Made by a program: the position numbers and the translations under genes
Assembly (NCBI RefSeq): GCF_965196975.1
Contig: NZ_OZ239981.1
Location: forward strand, 3,224,001-3,288,000
DNA: 64,000 nucleotides
Direction of reading: 5' to 3'
Source: Endozoicomonas sp965196975
GTDB taxonomy: Bacteria; Pseudomonadota; Gammaproteobacteria; Pseudomonadales; Endozoicomonadaceae
The notes under the pieces: model-generated
Seen by the model: the letters and a program-made list of their open reading frames with translations, nothing else
The model's database searches: none
Told to the model about the DNA's origin: nothing
Part shown: piece by piece, positions 1 to 8,115 of the stretch
How positions within the stretch are numbered: the first letter of the stretch is position 1
How the letters are laid out: each line of letters opens with the position of its first letter

Positions 1-917
1 TTTTTCGCCGTTGCAATCAACGCCTCAGCAGACTGTTTGACCCCATCTTCAGCAATGCCCCCACCAAGATACCACACCCACTTCCCATCCTTATCGGGAT
101 GGCTGGTAACGGTGATTCTCGGAAGTGGTGTTGTACCAAGGCAGTGCGCATAGATGGGCTCAGGATGATCATGACGAACCATCACCATCTGCAGGGGACG
201 TATCTGCATTTTTGGATCATTGATACCCCAGGTATTCAAAAGCGCCTCGGTTCCTTCACCAGCAGCCAGCACAAACCGTTTGGCTTTCAGCAGAGTTTTC
301 TGACCATTGCTATCAGCTAACTCAACAGCATCAATGTCTCCCCTGGCATCCGTTAACAACCGGGCATTACCCTGTTCACTCCAATCCACCTTAATCGTTT
401 TATCTTCCAGGCCGTTGACCAGGGCTTGAGTAACGGTAGCGATATCCAGAACAATTTCATTGAGCTGGTATACCTTCCCGCGGAAACCATCATGCTTGAA
501 AATTGCCGGAAACTGCTCTTTGGTTAATGCATCTACCCGCCCTCTCAGTGCCTTGCTGGCAAAGAACGAGGTCATTCGTGAACCAATATCACCCGGTGAC
601 CATAAATAATGGTATTCAGACAGAATGCGAGCCGACCGAAGATCCGGGTCCCTATCCTCCCCCTTTCCAGCCAGGGCATTACGCCAGCGTTCCGGCATCC
701 CGGCAATGGCCTGGGAAGCGTTGGTAAGCTGGCCAGTCAGGGTGTATTTGGTACCCCCATGAACAATGCCCTGAGACTTGATGGTCTGACCACCGCCCAG
801 AGAATCCTGCTCCAGCAACAGGGTTCGATAACCCAGAGTGTTCAACGTGCGAAATAACCAGAGACCGGCAATACCACCGCCAATCACCACCACATCGGCT
901 TCAACAGTTTGAGACAT
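1..917 (-). CDS. FAD-dependent oxidoreductase (DAO-type), 3' end outside window
   Basis: The minus strand is open from an ATG at 917 to the window edge, about 305 codons, so the C-terminus is missing. The product starts MSQTVEADVVVIGGGIAGLW: the GxGxxG dinucleotide-binding loop (GGGIAG) lies within the first 20 residues, followed by an acidic residue at the end of strand 2 (LLLEQD), the usual place for FAD ribose binding. Further on is an FVLAAGEGTE segment like the second FAD contact of D-amino-acid oxidase or glycerol-3-phosphate dehydrogenase-type enzymes. The substrate cannot be read from the sequence. No neighbour on the same strand informs its role; the next gene is divergent, across a 148-bp gap. 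Confidence 0.8.
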   Translation of the reverse strand, partial: MSQTVEADVVVIGGGIAGLWLFRTLNTLGYRTLLLEQDSLGGGQTIKSQGIVHGGTKYTLTGQLTNASQAIAGMPERWRNALAGKGEDRDPDLRSARILSEYHYLWSPGDIGSRMTSFFASKALRGRVDALTKEQFPAIFKHDGFRGKVYQLNEIVLDIATVTQALVNGLEDKTIKVDWSEQGNARLLTDARGDIDAVELADSNGQKTLLKAKRFVLAAGEGTEALLNTWGINDPKMQIRPLQMVMVRHDHPEPIYAHCLGTTPLPRITVTSHPDKDGKWVWYLGGGIAEDGVKQSAEALIATAK

Positions 918-1065
918 AAGAGAGTTCAACTATCTGAGATGACCTGAAATGGGCGGAATTATAACATAGCTCACCGTATTAATAGTCAGGCTACAGCGGG
1001 TAGAATACCCTGCCAGCCCTTCCTTTTTGACAATTTTCGCAACCAGGCAGTAAAGAGGGAACATA

Positions 1066-1854
1066 ATGCTTATTTATGTCGTATACCTGTTAACAGGTGC
1101 ACTTGGCGGCATTATCATCGGCGCTTTAGGCAGTGGCAGCAGTCTGGCGATTCTGCCTGTTCTTTCCCTGATATTTCCAACACTGTTTCCCGAAGCGATT
1201 TCACTGCAGGTTGCTGTTGCCACCTGCATGGCCACCTTGATCATCGGCAGCGCATCTGGCGCTATCAGCTACAAAAAATCACAACTGTATGACGTACATT
1301 TGATCAAACTGTGCCTGCCGGGCGTCATTGCAGGAGCTATTATTGCGCCTCAGTTAGCAGGTGCTTTATCCGTTCACTGGCTGAGGTGGTATATCGGATT
1401 ATTAATTCTATTTATTGCCGTTTATAAACTGACCAAAAGCTTCAGATCTCACCAGGAAGTTCCAAGACCTGTAGAACCTGTGCTGATTATCCTCATGAGT
1501 ATCATCAGCTCAACCTTGAGTGGACTCGCCGGTATCGCACTGGGAATTCTGATGATCCCTTTTCTATCCCGATACTCCGACCACCGAACCGTTCTCGGTA
1601 CCAACCTGATGCTGGCGGTTCCTTATGCCGTTATTGGCAGTGCCGGCTACATTTTTTCCGGCTTACATTCCGAACATACTGGCTCAAACCTGATGCTGGG
1701 GTATGTCTACCTGCCCGCTTTCCTGATCATTTCAATCACGATGGCCATCTTCCCACCGATCGGGTTGAAGCTGGCAAAAAACGTCAGCATTAAGGTCATC
1801 CAGAATGTCTTTTACATATACCTGCTGTGCATTGGCATCGCAATTTTGCTGTAG
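1066..1854 (+). CDS. TSUP (TauE/SafE) family permease
   Basis: A 262-residue, strongly hydrophobic protein with a glycine-rich start (GALGGIIIGALGSGSS) and a second half that repeats the pattern (STLSGLAGIALGILMIPFL). This two-fold repeat of about four helices each is typical of the TSUP/TauE-SafE family, inner-membrane exporters or importers of sulfite and organosulfur anions. The length is normal for the family. A purine-rich AGAGGGAAC lies just before the ATG. The gene stands alone between a divergent oxidoreductase and a convergent orphan, so its substrate cannot be inferred. A second TSUP gene lies at 59076-59858, next to lgt. Confidence 0.8.
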   Translation: MLIYVVYLLTGALGGIIIGALGSGSSLAILPVLSLIFPTLFPEAISLQVAVATCMATLIIGSASGAISYKKSQLYDVHLIKLCLPGVIAGAIIAPQLAGALSVHWLRWYIGLLILFIAVYKLTKSFRSHQEVPRPVEPVLIILMSIISSTLSGLAGIALGILMIPFLSRYSDHRTVLGTNLMLAVPYAVIGSAGYIFSGLHSEHTGSNLMLGYVYLPAFLIISITMAIFPPIGLKLAKNVSIKVIQNVFYIYLLCIGIAILL

Positions 1855-2019
1855 AGCCGTCTGTACTATGCCTATAATCTCAAAAAAATATCTCTAGGTC
1901 CTGCTTTGCACACTGACAGTCGACCCAGAAGAGCTGATCTCAACCTGAATACAGGTGCACACCATTGTTTTTTGTAGGGCAAACTTCGGAGAATATTAAG
2001 TCGATTTAACAATGGAGCC

Positions 2020-2580
2020 TCAAGGAGGTATACAGCTAAAGAATGCCTTGAGTTTCTGTATTTTCGATTTTCGGGCATTATCACTTCTATTGTTTTGTAC
2101 ATTTGCAACATTGGTCCCTTCGCAAACTTCCCGTTTGAGCTGCTGATCTCTCAACAAAAGTTCTTTAGTATTTCGTTCTTTTTTGAGATCAATCAATTGA
2201 TTAGTTAACTTTTCCTTTTCATGCAGTAAATCACTCAACGCCCTCTTTTCTTGATCAAGCCAATTGACGGACTCTGACTCAATCCTAATGCGCCTTGATA
2301 TTACCTGTTTACTTTCTTGCTCTTCACTCTGAGCCTGAAGAGCATTGTGACCTGAAAGTGTATTCTGAGCCGGATATACGGCTAGCGCTGAATTATAACC
2401 GTAAAGCGCGATAGTGAGACGAACATTGCGCTCTGTATACTCATCAATTCTTTTTCGGTCATCACAAACAGGCACTCTCTGAGCGGGGTATTCTGGATCT
2501 TTATGACCTGTGAACGATTGCTTGGATTCTATCATGATCAGCCTTATTCTCGGGGTTCTACTAAAATTCTCGATCAACAT
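2020..2580 (-). CDS. Hypothetical coiled-coil protein
   Basis: A 186-residue protein that I do not recognise. There is no signal peptide or membrane segment. Residues about 80-155 are rich in E, K, L and Q in heptad-like spacing (LLHEKEKLTNQLIDLKKER), which predicts a coiled coil; the ends are polar and probably disordered. The ATG at 2580 has AGGTGG just upstream. An alternative ATG at 2535 has AAGG and would give 171 residues. IS66 copy 1 begins 25 bp upstream of the 2580 start and has probably separated the gene from its promoter. It could be a secreted or host-directed orphan like others in this window, but nothing proves that. Confidence 0.5.
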   Translation of the reverse strand: MLIENFSRTPRIRLIMIESKQSFTGHKDPEYPAQRVPVCDDRKRIDEYTERNVRLTIALYGYNSALAVYPAQNTLSGHNALQAQSEEQESKQVISRRIRIESESVNWLDQEKRALSDLLHEKEKLTNQLIDLKKERNTKELLLRDQQLKREVCEGTNVANVQNNRSDNARKSKIQKLKAFFSCIPP

Positions 2581-2605
2581 AGCCCACCTAGAGAATTGAT
2601 GAGAA

Positions 2606-4204
2606 GTAACTATTCAGCACCCTTCATATAAATCTGGAATTTTCTGATTTTTCGACCATCATCTTATACTCAATTTTTCTAACAAATCTCCAGTATGGAA
2701 CCAGACTTCCCAGCTACTCCGTTTACCGAAGCTCTCCTTAAAGAGAATGAAGAGCTTCGGACCGAGAATGCGCTTTTACGGGAACGTTGCAGCGAACTGG
2801 AAGAAAGGGTTAATAAAAACAGTCAAAACAGTAGTAAGCCACCATCGTCAGATGGTTATCAAAAGCCCAGTAAAAAAGGGAGTGATAAAGGTGATACATC
2901 TTCCAAAGAAGCCCCCTGCTCCTCACAGGAAACACCGAACCCCAAAAGCCTTAGACCATCTTCAGGCAATAAACCAGGTGGCCAGAAAGGTCATCAAGGC
3001 TCTTGTTTGAGACGTGTCGCCTTACCCGATTATGTCAGGCATCTGAAGGTTGAAAAATGTTGCTGTTGCCAGTCTTCGCTTATCGATATTAAACCCACCA
3101 AATACATTGAGCGACAGGTTTTTGATCCAGGTAGACCCGGAGAATTTGAAGTTACCGCGTACTGGGCAGACGTTAAAGTATGTCCTTGTGGTAAACGGAA
3201 CACCGCTGAGTTTCCCCAAGGAGTGAAAGCCGCTGCTCAATACGGAGAAGTGACTCAGGCAATGGCTGTTCATTTAAACCAGTATCACTTCATCCCATAT
3301 CACCGGGTGTCTGAGTATTTCAATACTATTTATTGCATGAGTGTCAGCGCAGGCTCTGTTGCCAATTTTGTTGCCTATACCCATGAGAACCTGGCCTCTA
3401 CTGAGCAGAGTATCCGCGATGCTTTACAAGAAAGTCCGGTTGCAGGAGCGGATGAAACTGGCATGCGGGTTGACGGTTCACTGTGGTGGTTACACATTAT
3501 GCGAGATGACCAATGGACGCTTTACTACCTCTCAGAAAGGCGAGGTTGTGAAGCAATGGATGCAATGGGCATCCTGCTGACTTTTGCAGGCATTCTGGTT
3601 CACGATCATTGGAAGTCCTACTTTGCCTATGCGGCAGTGCATGTGCTTTGTAATGCCCATCATCTGAGAGAGCTTCAGGGAGTTGTCGATAGGGATGCGA
3701 ATAAGCTGGCTCTGCGGCTGATGAAATTGCTTACGCTCTCCTGGCACTTCTGCAAGAAATACAAAGCAGCCGGTCTGACTCAAATGCCTGGTGCAATACA
3801 GCTTCGCATTGAGACGATATACGACCAAATCCTTCAAAGGGCTCTCACGAAGGAAACCGCTTATATGGAAAAACAACGACAGGTGCTTGGACGTAAGAAG
3901 GTCAGGAATACCAAGGCCTACAACCTGTTCAAAAGGCTTATTGAGTTTAAGGTTGAAACGTTGCGCTTCATGTCGGACTTTTCAATTCCCTTCGATAACA
4001 ATGGCAGTGAACGTGATGCCAGGATGGCCAAACTTAAGCAGAAGATCTCAGGCTGCTTCAGAAGCGAAGACGGAGGTACCATGTTTACCCGAATCCGAAG
4101 CTATTTATCATCTGCTAAAAAGCAGGGGTTGAACATATTTCAGGCGCTTCTTAAAGCGGTTCGAAATTACAACAATACGCCTTTGCTGGGTGCTGAATAG
4201 TTAC
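2606..4204 (+). mobile_element. IS66-family insertion sequence, copy 1 (1599 bp)
   Basis: Complete element bounded by perfect 17-bp inverted repeats, GTAACTATTCAGCACCC at 2606-2622 and its complement at 4188-4204. It is flanked by the 8-bp direct repeat GATGAGAA (2598-2605 and 4205-4212), the duplication length known for the IS66 family. It carries a single transposase gene and no tnpA/tnpB, as in the ISBst12-like branch. The insertion is intergenic, between the coiled-coil orphan and the PP-loop ATPase gene. Confidence 0.95.
2695..4200 (+). CDS. IS66-family transposase (TnpC-type), copy 1
   Basis: A 501-residue transposase. An N-terminal leucine/glutamate coiled coil (residues 10-40) is followed by a low-complexity S/K/P linker, a cysteine-rich zinc-binding region (EKCCCCQSS near 120, CPCGK near 163) and the DDE catalytic core: Asp in GADETGMRVDG, Asp in LVHDHWKSYF, Glu in NNGSERDARM. 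The stop codon lies inside the right terminal inverted repeat. The protein is identical to those of the copies at 41949 and 57476 and differs from the copy at 26043 by Leu86 versus Pro. It is intact and presumably active. Confidence 0.95.
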   Translation: MEPDFPATPFTEALLKENEELRTENALLRERCSELEERVNKNSQNSSKPPSSDGYQKPSKKGSDKGDTSSKEAPCSSQETPNPKSLRPSSGNKPGGQKGHQGSCLRRVALPDYVRHLKVEKCCCCQSSLIDIKPTKYIERQVFDPGRPGEFEVTAYWADVKVCPCGKRNTAEFPQGVKAAAQYGEVTQAMAVHLNQYHFIPYHRVSEYFNTIYCMSVSAGSVANFVAYTHENLASTEQSIRDALQESPVAGADETGMRVDGSLWWLHIMRDDQWTLYYLSERRGCEAMDAMGILLTFAGILVHDHWKSYFAYAAVHVLCNAHHLRELQGVVDRDANKLALRLMKLLTLSWHFCKKYKAAGLTQMPGAIQLRIETIYDQILQRALTKETAYMEKQRQVLGRKKVRNTKAYNLFKRLIEFKVETLRFMSDFSIPFDNNGSERDARMAKLKQKISGCFRSEDGGTMFTRIRSYLSSAKKQGLNIFQALLKAVRNYNNTPLLGAE

Positions 4205-4261
4205 GATGAGAAATTAATGACTGAATGCTAGTATTCCGTTTTTTTTCATGGGCATTCAGGC

Positions 4262-4933
4262 ATGATACCTGCAACACAGAACACATCATTCTGCACCTCC
4301 TGGAGTGGTGGTAAAGATGCCTGCTTTGCGCTCTGGAAATCGATCCAGAAGGGATTTACCCCAACCTGCCTGCTGACCATGCTTAAAGGTGATCAAGACC
4401 AGACCAGTGCACACGGCCTGACGAGAGAAGTGCTGGAAGCTCAGGCAGCCTGCATGCGACTCCCCATTATCTTTGGAAAGGCCAGTGTTGGGGAATATGA
4501 AGCGGGTTTAAAAGCGGCTCTTCAGGAAGTGCAAAGAGCCTTTAAGACTTTCCAGCTGGCTTTTGGCGATATCGACCTGCAGGCTCATCGGGACTGGTAT
4601 GAAACGGTTCTGACCGGAAGCGGTGTTTCTCCTGCTTTTCCTCTCTGGCACTACGACAGACAGCAGCTTCTAGAAGATATGTTCGCTAATGATTTCGAAA
4701 CCATGATTGTCAGCTTGAAAGCCGATAAGCTGGATCGAAACCTGCTGGGTAAAGTGCTCACCCCGGACATTGCCGACCGAATTCAAAAACAGGGCATCTG
4801 TCCAACCGGCGAAGATGGTGAGTTTCATACCCTGGTGCTTAATGCACCGCATTTTTATCAACGCCTTGGAATTAAAACCGGGGAGATTATCGAAGATGAA
4901 TGGGGGTACAGTCAGTTAGAAGTCTCTGTGTGA
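4262..4933 (+). CDS. PP-loop ATP pyrophosphatase, DUF71/diphthine-ammonia ligase-like
   Basis: A 223-residue protein with the N-type ATP-pyrophosphatase P-loop SWSGGKDACFAL near residue 14 and a C-terminal GEDGEFHTLVLNAP segment that is diagnostic of the DUF71/Dph6-like family. Eukaryotic members amidate diphthine on EF2; bacterial members have no diphthamide, so the substrate here is unknown. Known bacterial annotations include adenosine nucleotide hydrolase and B12-linked roles. The start lies 58 bp after the end of IS66 copy 1, with only a weak SD-like CAGG before the ATG, so the IS may have displaced its promoter. It is convergent with the CNNM gene, 4 bp away. Confidence 0.8.
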   Translation: MIPATQNTSFCTSWSGGKDACFALWKSIQKGFTPTCLLTMLKGDQDQTSAHGLTREVLEAQAACMRLPIIFGKASVGEYEAGLKAALQEVQRAFKTFQLAFGDIDLQAHRDWYETVLTGSGVSPAFPLWHYDRQQLLEDMFANDFETMIVSLKADKLDRNLLGKVLTPDIADRIQKQGICPTGEDGEFHTLVLNAPHFYQRLGIKTGEIIEDEWGYSQLEVSV

Positions 4934-4937
4934 TGGG

Positions 4938-5876
4938 CTATCGCAGCAAAGCCTGATAGAGCTTTTTAGCCGTCACGATTCGAGTCTGTTCGACTGTCTC
5001 ACCCAGCAACAGAATGATAGAGGCTCGGGTTTCATGAAGCTCAGTCATTGCCTCATGAAGTGAGGTTTCAGGAGCCAGATTGATGGTTTTTCGCATTAAT
5101 TCACCAACCGTCATATTTGCTTCACCATTGACCAGACAGCGGGCTAAATGACGATAGAGTACAACACCTACAGGCTGACCATCAGCAAGTACTACGTAGC
5201 GCTTGCAGGGGGATAACTTCATCGTTTTTTCAACAGAAGCAACGGTATCCTCTGACGAGAGACAAACAGCTGGAATAGAACGCGCCACGAGCTCTTCCAG
5301 ATTCTTTTGATGAGAGCTTAATACGGCCTCAGCCAGCTTTCTCTGTCGTTTGCCAATAACCCCGCGTTTGTTGTAATGCTTGATGATGCTTCGCAAATCA
5401 TCGCTACTTCGTGCTTCCTCCACATGATGGGGCAGTATACGGGTCCAGAACAGGGCCAACATCAGTACATGACGGGTGAGGGTATATATCAGGCGAATCA
5501 GTGGAGCCCATTGAACCACGACCTTCTCGGCAATTTGCACAGCCAACAGTTTGGGCAGAACCTTGGCAAACACCAGCATGCAATAAGCAAGCAGCGCCGT
5601 AAAAACAGCCAGCCACAGGTCATTGAATTCTTTTGCCGCCAATGCTCCAAGCAGAGTGCTCCCAGATATACTGACTAATGTACTTAACAATACAATTGCT
5701 GAAAGGTGCTCACGCTTTTTCTGAAAAACCAGCTTAACAGCCTCCTGATTGCGGGGCTTTTTGTACAGGATGGTCACCAGCCTTAATTCATCAATGGCAA
5801 CGACTGAAGACTCAAGAAGGGATAAAAAAGCGGTTATCGCAACAATAAAAAGCGCAAAAAATACTACCAATAGCAT
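4938..5876 (-). CDS. CNNM/DUF21 membrane protein with CBS domains
   Basis: A 312-residue protein. The N-terminal half is a DUF21 (CNNM) transmembrane domain of about four helices. It begins MLLVVFFALFIVAITAFLSL with the small-residue and Glu motif SLLESSVVAI, and contains STLVSISGSTLLGALAA and MLVFAKVLPKLLA. The C-terminal half holds two divergent CBS-type segments (about 200-310; SIPAVCLSSEDTVASV, NLAPETSLHEAM). The family includes Mg2+/Co2+ efflux or transport proteins such as CorB/YfjD. There is no clear C-terminal CorC/HlyC transporter-associated domain, so this is a short version. The start at 5876 has GGAGGT 4-5 nt upstream. Confidence 0.8.
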   Translation of the reverse strand: MLLVVFFALFIVAITAFLSLLESSVVAIDELRLVTILYKKPRNQEAVKLVFQKKREHLSAIVLLSTLVSISGSTLLGALAAKEFNDLWLAVFTALLAYCMLVFAKVLPKLLAVQIAEKVVVQWAPLIRLIYTLTRHVLMLALFWTRILPHHVEEARSSDDLRSIIKHYNKRGVIGKRQRKLAEAVLSSHQKNLEELVARSIPAVCLSSEDTVASVEKTMKLSPCKRYVVLADGQPVGVVLYRHLARCLVNGEANMTVGELMRKTINLAPETSLHEAMTELHETRASIILLLGETVEQTRIVTAKKLYQALLR

Positions 5877-6042
5877 CCATACCTCCAGAAGAACAGCTGC
5901 CAGCAGGAGTGATGAAGAAAGCGTTATAAGCTCCTCTTGCTGACTCGCTGAATGAAAACAGAAAACTTGTAATCTATTGTTTTCGGCTATTTTTCTTCTT
6001 AATTAACGGTACTCCTCAATCTTTACCCAAGCAAAAACAAAA

Positions 6043-6070
6043 TTCGAATATTATTCGACTGATATTCGAA
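6043..6070. promoter_or_regulatory. Three TTCGA boxes, candidate TetR operator
   Basis: TTCGAA at 6043-6048, TTCGA at 6054-6058 and TTCGAA at 6065-6070 recur every 11 bp, one DNA turn, in an AT-rich stretch about 50 bp upstream of the TetR-family gene. The outer two are palindromic (ATTCGAAT). TetR regulators usually bind palindromes of this kind near their own promoter. The link to this regulator is inference from position and symmetry. Confidence 0.5.
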
Positions 6071-6118
6071 TATACATTATCCTCTTCTAAATTCCCATTA
6101 ACTCTCTGGTCATCGATC

Positions 6119-6835
6119 ATGTCTGCTGCCGAGAAACGGACACAAAGAGAAGCCTCCATTATAGAATCCACTCTGCTCCTGCTTAAGGAAAAGGGCTTCA
6201 TGGATCTTAAGATGTCGGAAGTAGCCAAGCATGCTCAATTTTCCATGGGGACGGTGTACTCACACTTTTCCAGTAAGGAAGACCTGCTGCTTGGATGTGC
6301 CATACACATCTCAAAAACCATTGCTTCTGTTTTTGATCAGGTGATCAAAAATGATGCCCCTCCTATGGAGCGTTTGTTAACCCTGAACATGTCGATCTGG
6401 CTGTGCGACGCGCAACAGCCACACCACTACTTTCTTCGCCAGCTGGCCATGACTCCTGATATCTGGCAACGCGCGTCAATAGAACGAGCTCGTGCATTGG
6501 ACGACATTTACCAGACAATCAGTCAGCTCGTTGAGACATTGATTATAGAGCTGATGGCTGAAAATCCATCCATTACAGATGAAGACCGGGAGCATGCGCT
6601 TGCCGATATTCTGATGGGTATCTGGAGCCTGGGAGAAGGCTTATTCCAGATCAGTATGTCTGGTTTTGGTTTGAAACAACCCTCGCTACAAAAAGACAAC
6701 GGGTTTGGCCTATTAACCTCTAACCTGGCCAAATATCTTCAGGGCTGGGGATGGCCGGAGCCATTCCCTGATTCGGTCATCGTGAACAGCAAACTCAGAG
6801 CTGAACAAACGGTTTCTGAATTTACAGATCACTAA
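6119..6835 (+). CDS. TetR-family transcriptional regulator
   Basis: A 238-residue protein. The first 60 residues form a TetR-type helix-turn-helix (AKHAQFSMGTVYSHFSSKED, about residues 38-57), and the rest is a helical ligand-binding domain of family length. It lies about 170 bp upstream of, and in the same direction as, an RND efflux adaptor and permease, the classic arrangement for a local repressor of a drug pump (compare AcrR, MexL, NalC). No strong SD precedes the ATG at 6119. The periodic TTCGA boxes at 6043-6070 are the likely autoregulatory operator. Confidence 0.9.
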   Translation: MSAAEKRTQREASIIESTLLLLKEKGFMDLKMSEVAKHAQFSMGTVYSHFSSKEDLLLGCAIHISKTIASVFDQVIKNDAPPMERLLTLNMSIWLCDAQQPHHYFLRQLAMTPDIWQRASIERARALDDIYQTISQLVETLIIELMAENPSITDEDREHALADILMGIWSLGEGLFQISMSGFGLKQPSLQKDNGFGLLTSNLAKYLQGWGWPEPFPDSVIVNSKLRAEQTVSEFTDH

Positions 6836-7008
6836 AACCTGCCAGAGTTTATTTATTCCAGGTGTTTTCCAGGCATCAATGTATTCAGACGGTTCAATGT
6901 TGTTACGCGGCAATAAGTGCACTGTTAGCGGAGCAATAGCAACACTGATCGTGGGTATCAATTGATGTAGAAAGCACTCTTGTCGTATTGGTTTGGAGCT
7001 ACATCAGA

Positions 7009-8112
7009 ATGCACCTTATCTCATCAACCCAAACATCCATCACGATGGTGATGCTTATGGCTTTCAGCCTGCTGACTGGATGTGACCAGAAGCAAATCGA
7101 ACACAAAGACGTCATCCGGCCGGTAAAACTGTTTGAGGTAAAAGATCCTCAGCAGCAACAGTTACGATATTTTCCAGGCAAAGTAACGGCGACCGAAGAA
7201 GCCGAAATATCTTTCCGCATACCTGGACAGATCGACAAGATTGAAGTCAAACAGGGCGATGATGTTACTGAAGGGCAGGTCTTGGCATACCTGGATGACC
7301 GGGATATCCGCAATGAACTTCAAGATCGTCAGGCTAATTATGAGCTTGCCAAGGCGGAGTTCGAACGCGCCAGTTCCCTGTTAAAAAAGAAAGTCATTTC
7401 GCAATCTAACTACGATACGGCCAGTGCCAAGCTGAAATCAGCCGAAGCAGCCCTGAAACTCAGCCGGGACAAACTGGCTTATACAACGCTGACAGCACCC
7501 TTCAGCGGTCGGGTTGCCCAGACACTGGCGGAAGCCCACCAGCAGGTTCAGGCTCAACAGCCAGTATTGATTCTGCAGAGCAGCGACCGACTGGATATCA
7601 GCATTCAGATTCCAGAAAGCATTGTTTCTCATGTTAACAAGAAAACCGTTAACCATGACTATAAGCCGATGGCTACCTTTCCTGGTGCACCAGGCAAAGA
7701 GTTTCCCGTCAGCTATAAAGAGCACGCAACACGGGTGACACCGGGAACCCAAAGCTATGAAGTCATTTTTACCCGGACTGCACCTGCCAATATGAATATT
7801 CTTCCTGGTATGACTGCAACGGTCATTATTGACCTTGCTCAGGTTATTGGCACTCAAGGGCAACCCGGGTATGTTCTTGTACCCATCTCCGCTATTGCCA
7901 AGGATGACACTGACAACAAGACCGTTGTCTGGCGCTTTGACCCATCAACCAAACAGGTTCATCCCGTAGAAGTTTCTGCAGGCCGCATAACTGAAGCGGG
8001 TGTTCAGATCATGTCCGGCATCAATCCGGGCGATCAAATTGTCACCGCAGGCTTGAGCCAACTGTCTGATGGCATGACGGTAAAACCGCTGCGCAAGGAA
8101 CGGGGACTGTAA
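7009..8112 (+). CDS. RND efflux periplasmic adaptor lipoprotein
   Basis: A 367-residue membrane-fusion protein from the ATG at 7009. A TTG seven codons upstream also opens the frame but lacks support. It has a lipoprotein signal peptide with lipobox LLTGC (Cys25). It continues with a lipoyl/barrel-sandwich half (AEISFRIPGQIDKIEVKQGD), an alpha-hairpin coiled coil (about 90-160), the second lipoyl half (LTAPFSGRVAQTLAEAHQQV) and beta-barrel and membrane-proximal domains. The family bridges the inner-membrane pump and an outer-membrane channel. The permease gene starts 3 bp downstream, so the two are co-transcribed. No outer-membrane factor is encoded here; tolC at 20948 is the obvious partner. 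Confidence 0.92.
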   Translation: MHLISSTQTSITMVMLMAFSLLTGCDQKQIEHKDVIRPVKLFEVKDPQQQQLRYFPGKVTATEEAEISFRIPGQIDKIEVKQGDDVTEGQVLAYLDDRDIRNELQDRQANYELAKAEFERASSLLKKKVISQSNYDTASAKLKSAEAALKLSRDKLAYTTLTAPFSGRVAQTLAEAHQQVQAQQPVLILQSSDRLDISIQIPESIVSHVNKKTVNHDYKPMATFPGAPGKEFPVSYKEHATRVTPGTQSYEVIFTRTAPANMNILPGMTATVIIDLAQVIGTQGQPGYVLVPISAIAKDDTDNKTVVWRFDPSTKQVHPVEVSAGRITEAGVQIMSGINPGDQIVTAGLSQLSDGMTVKPLRKERGL

Positions 8113-8115
8113 GCC

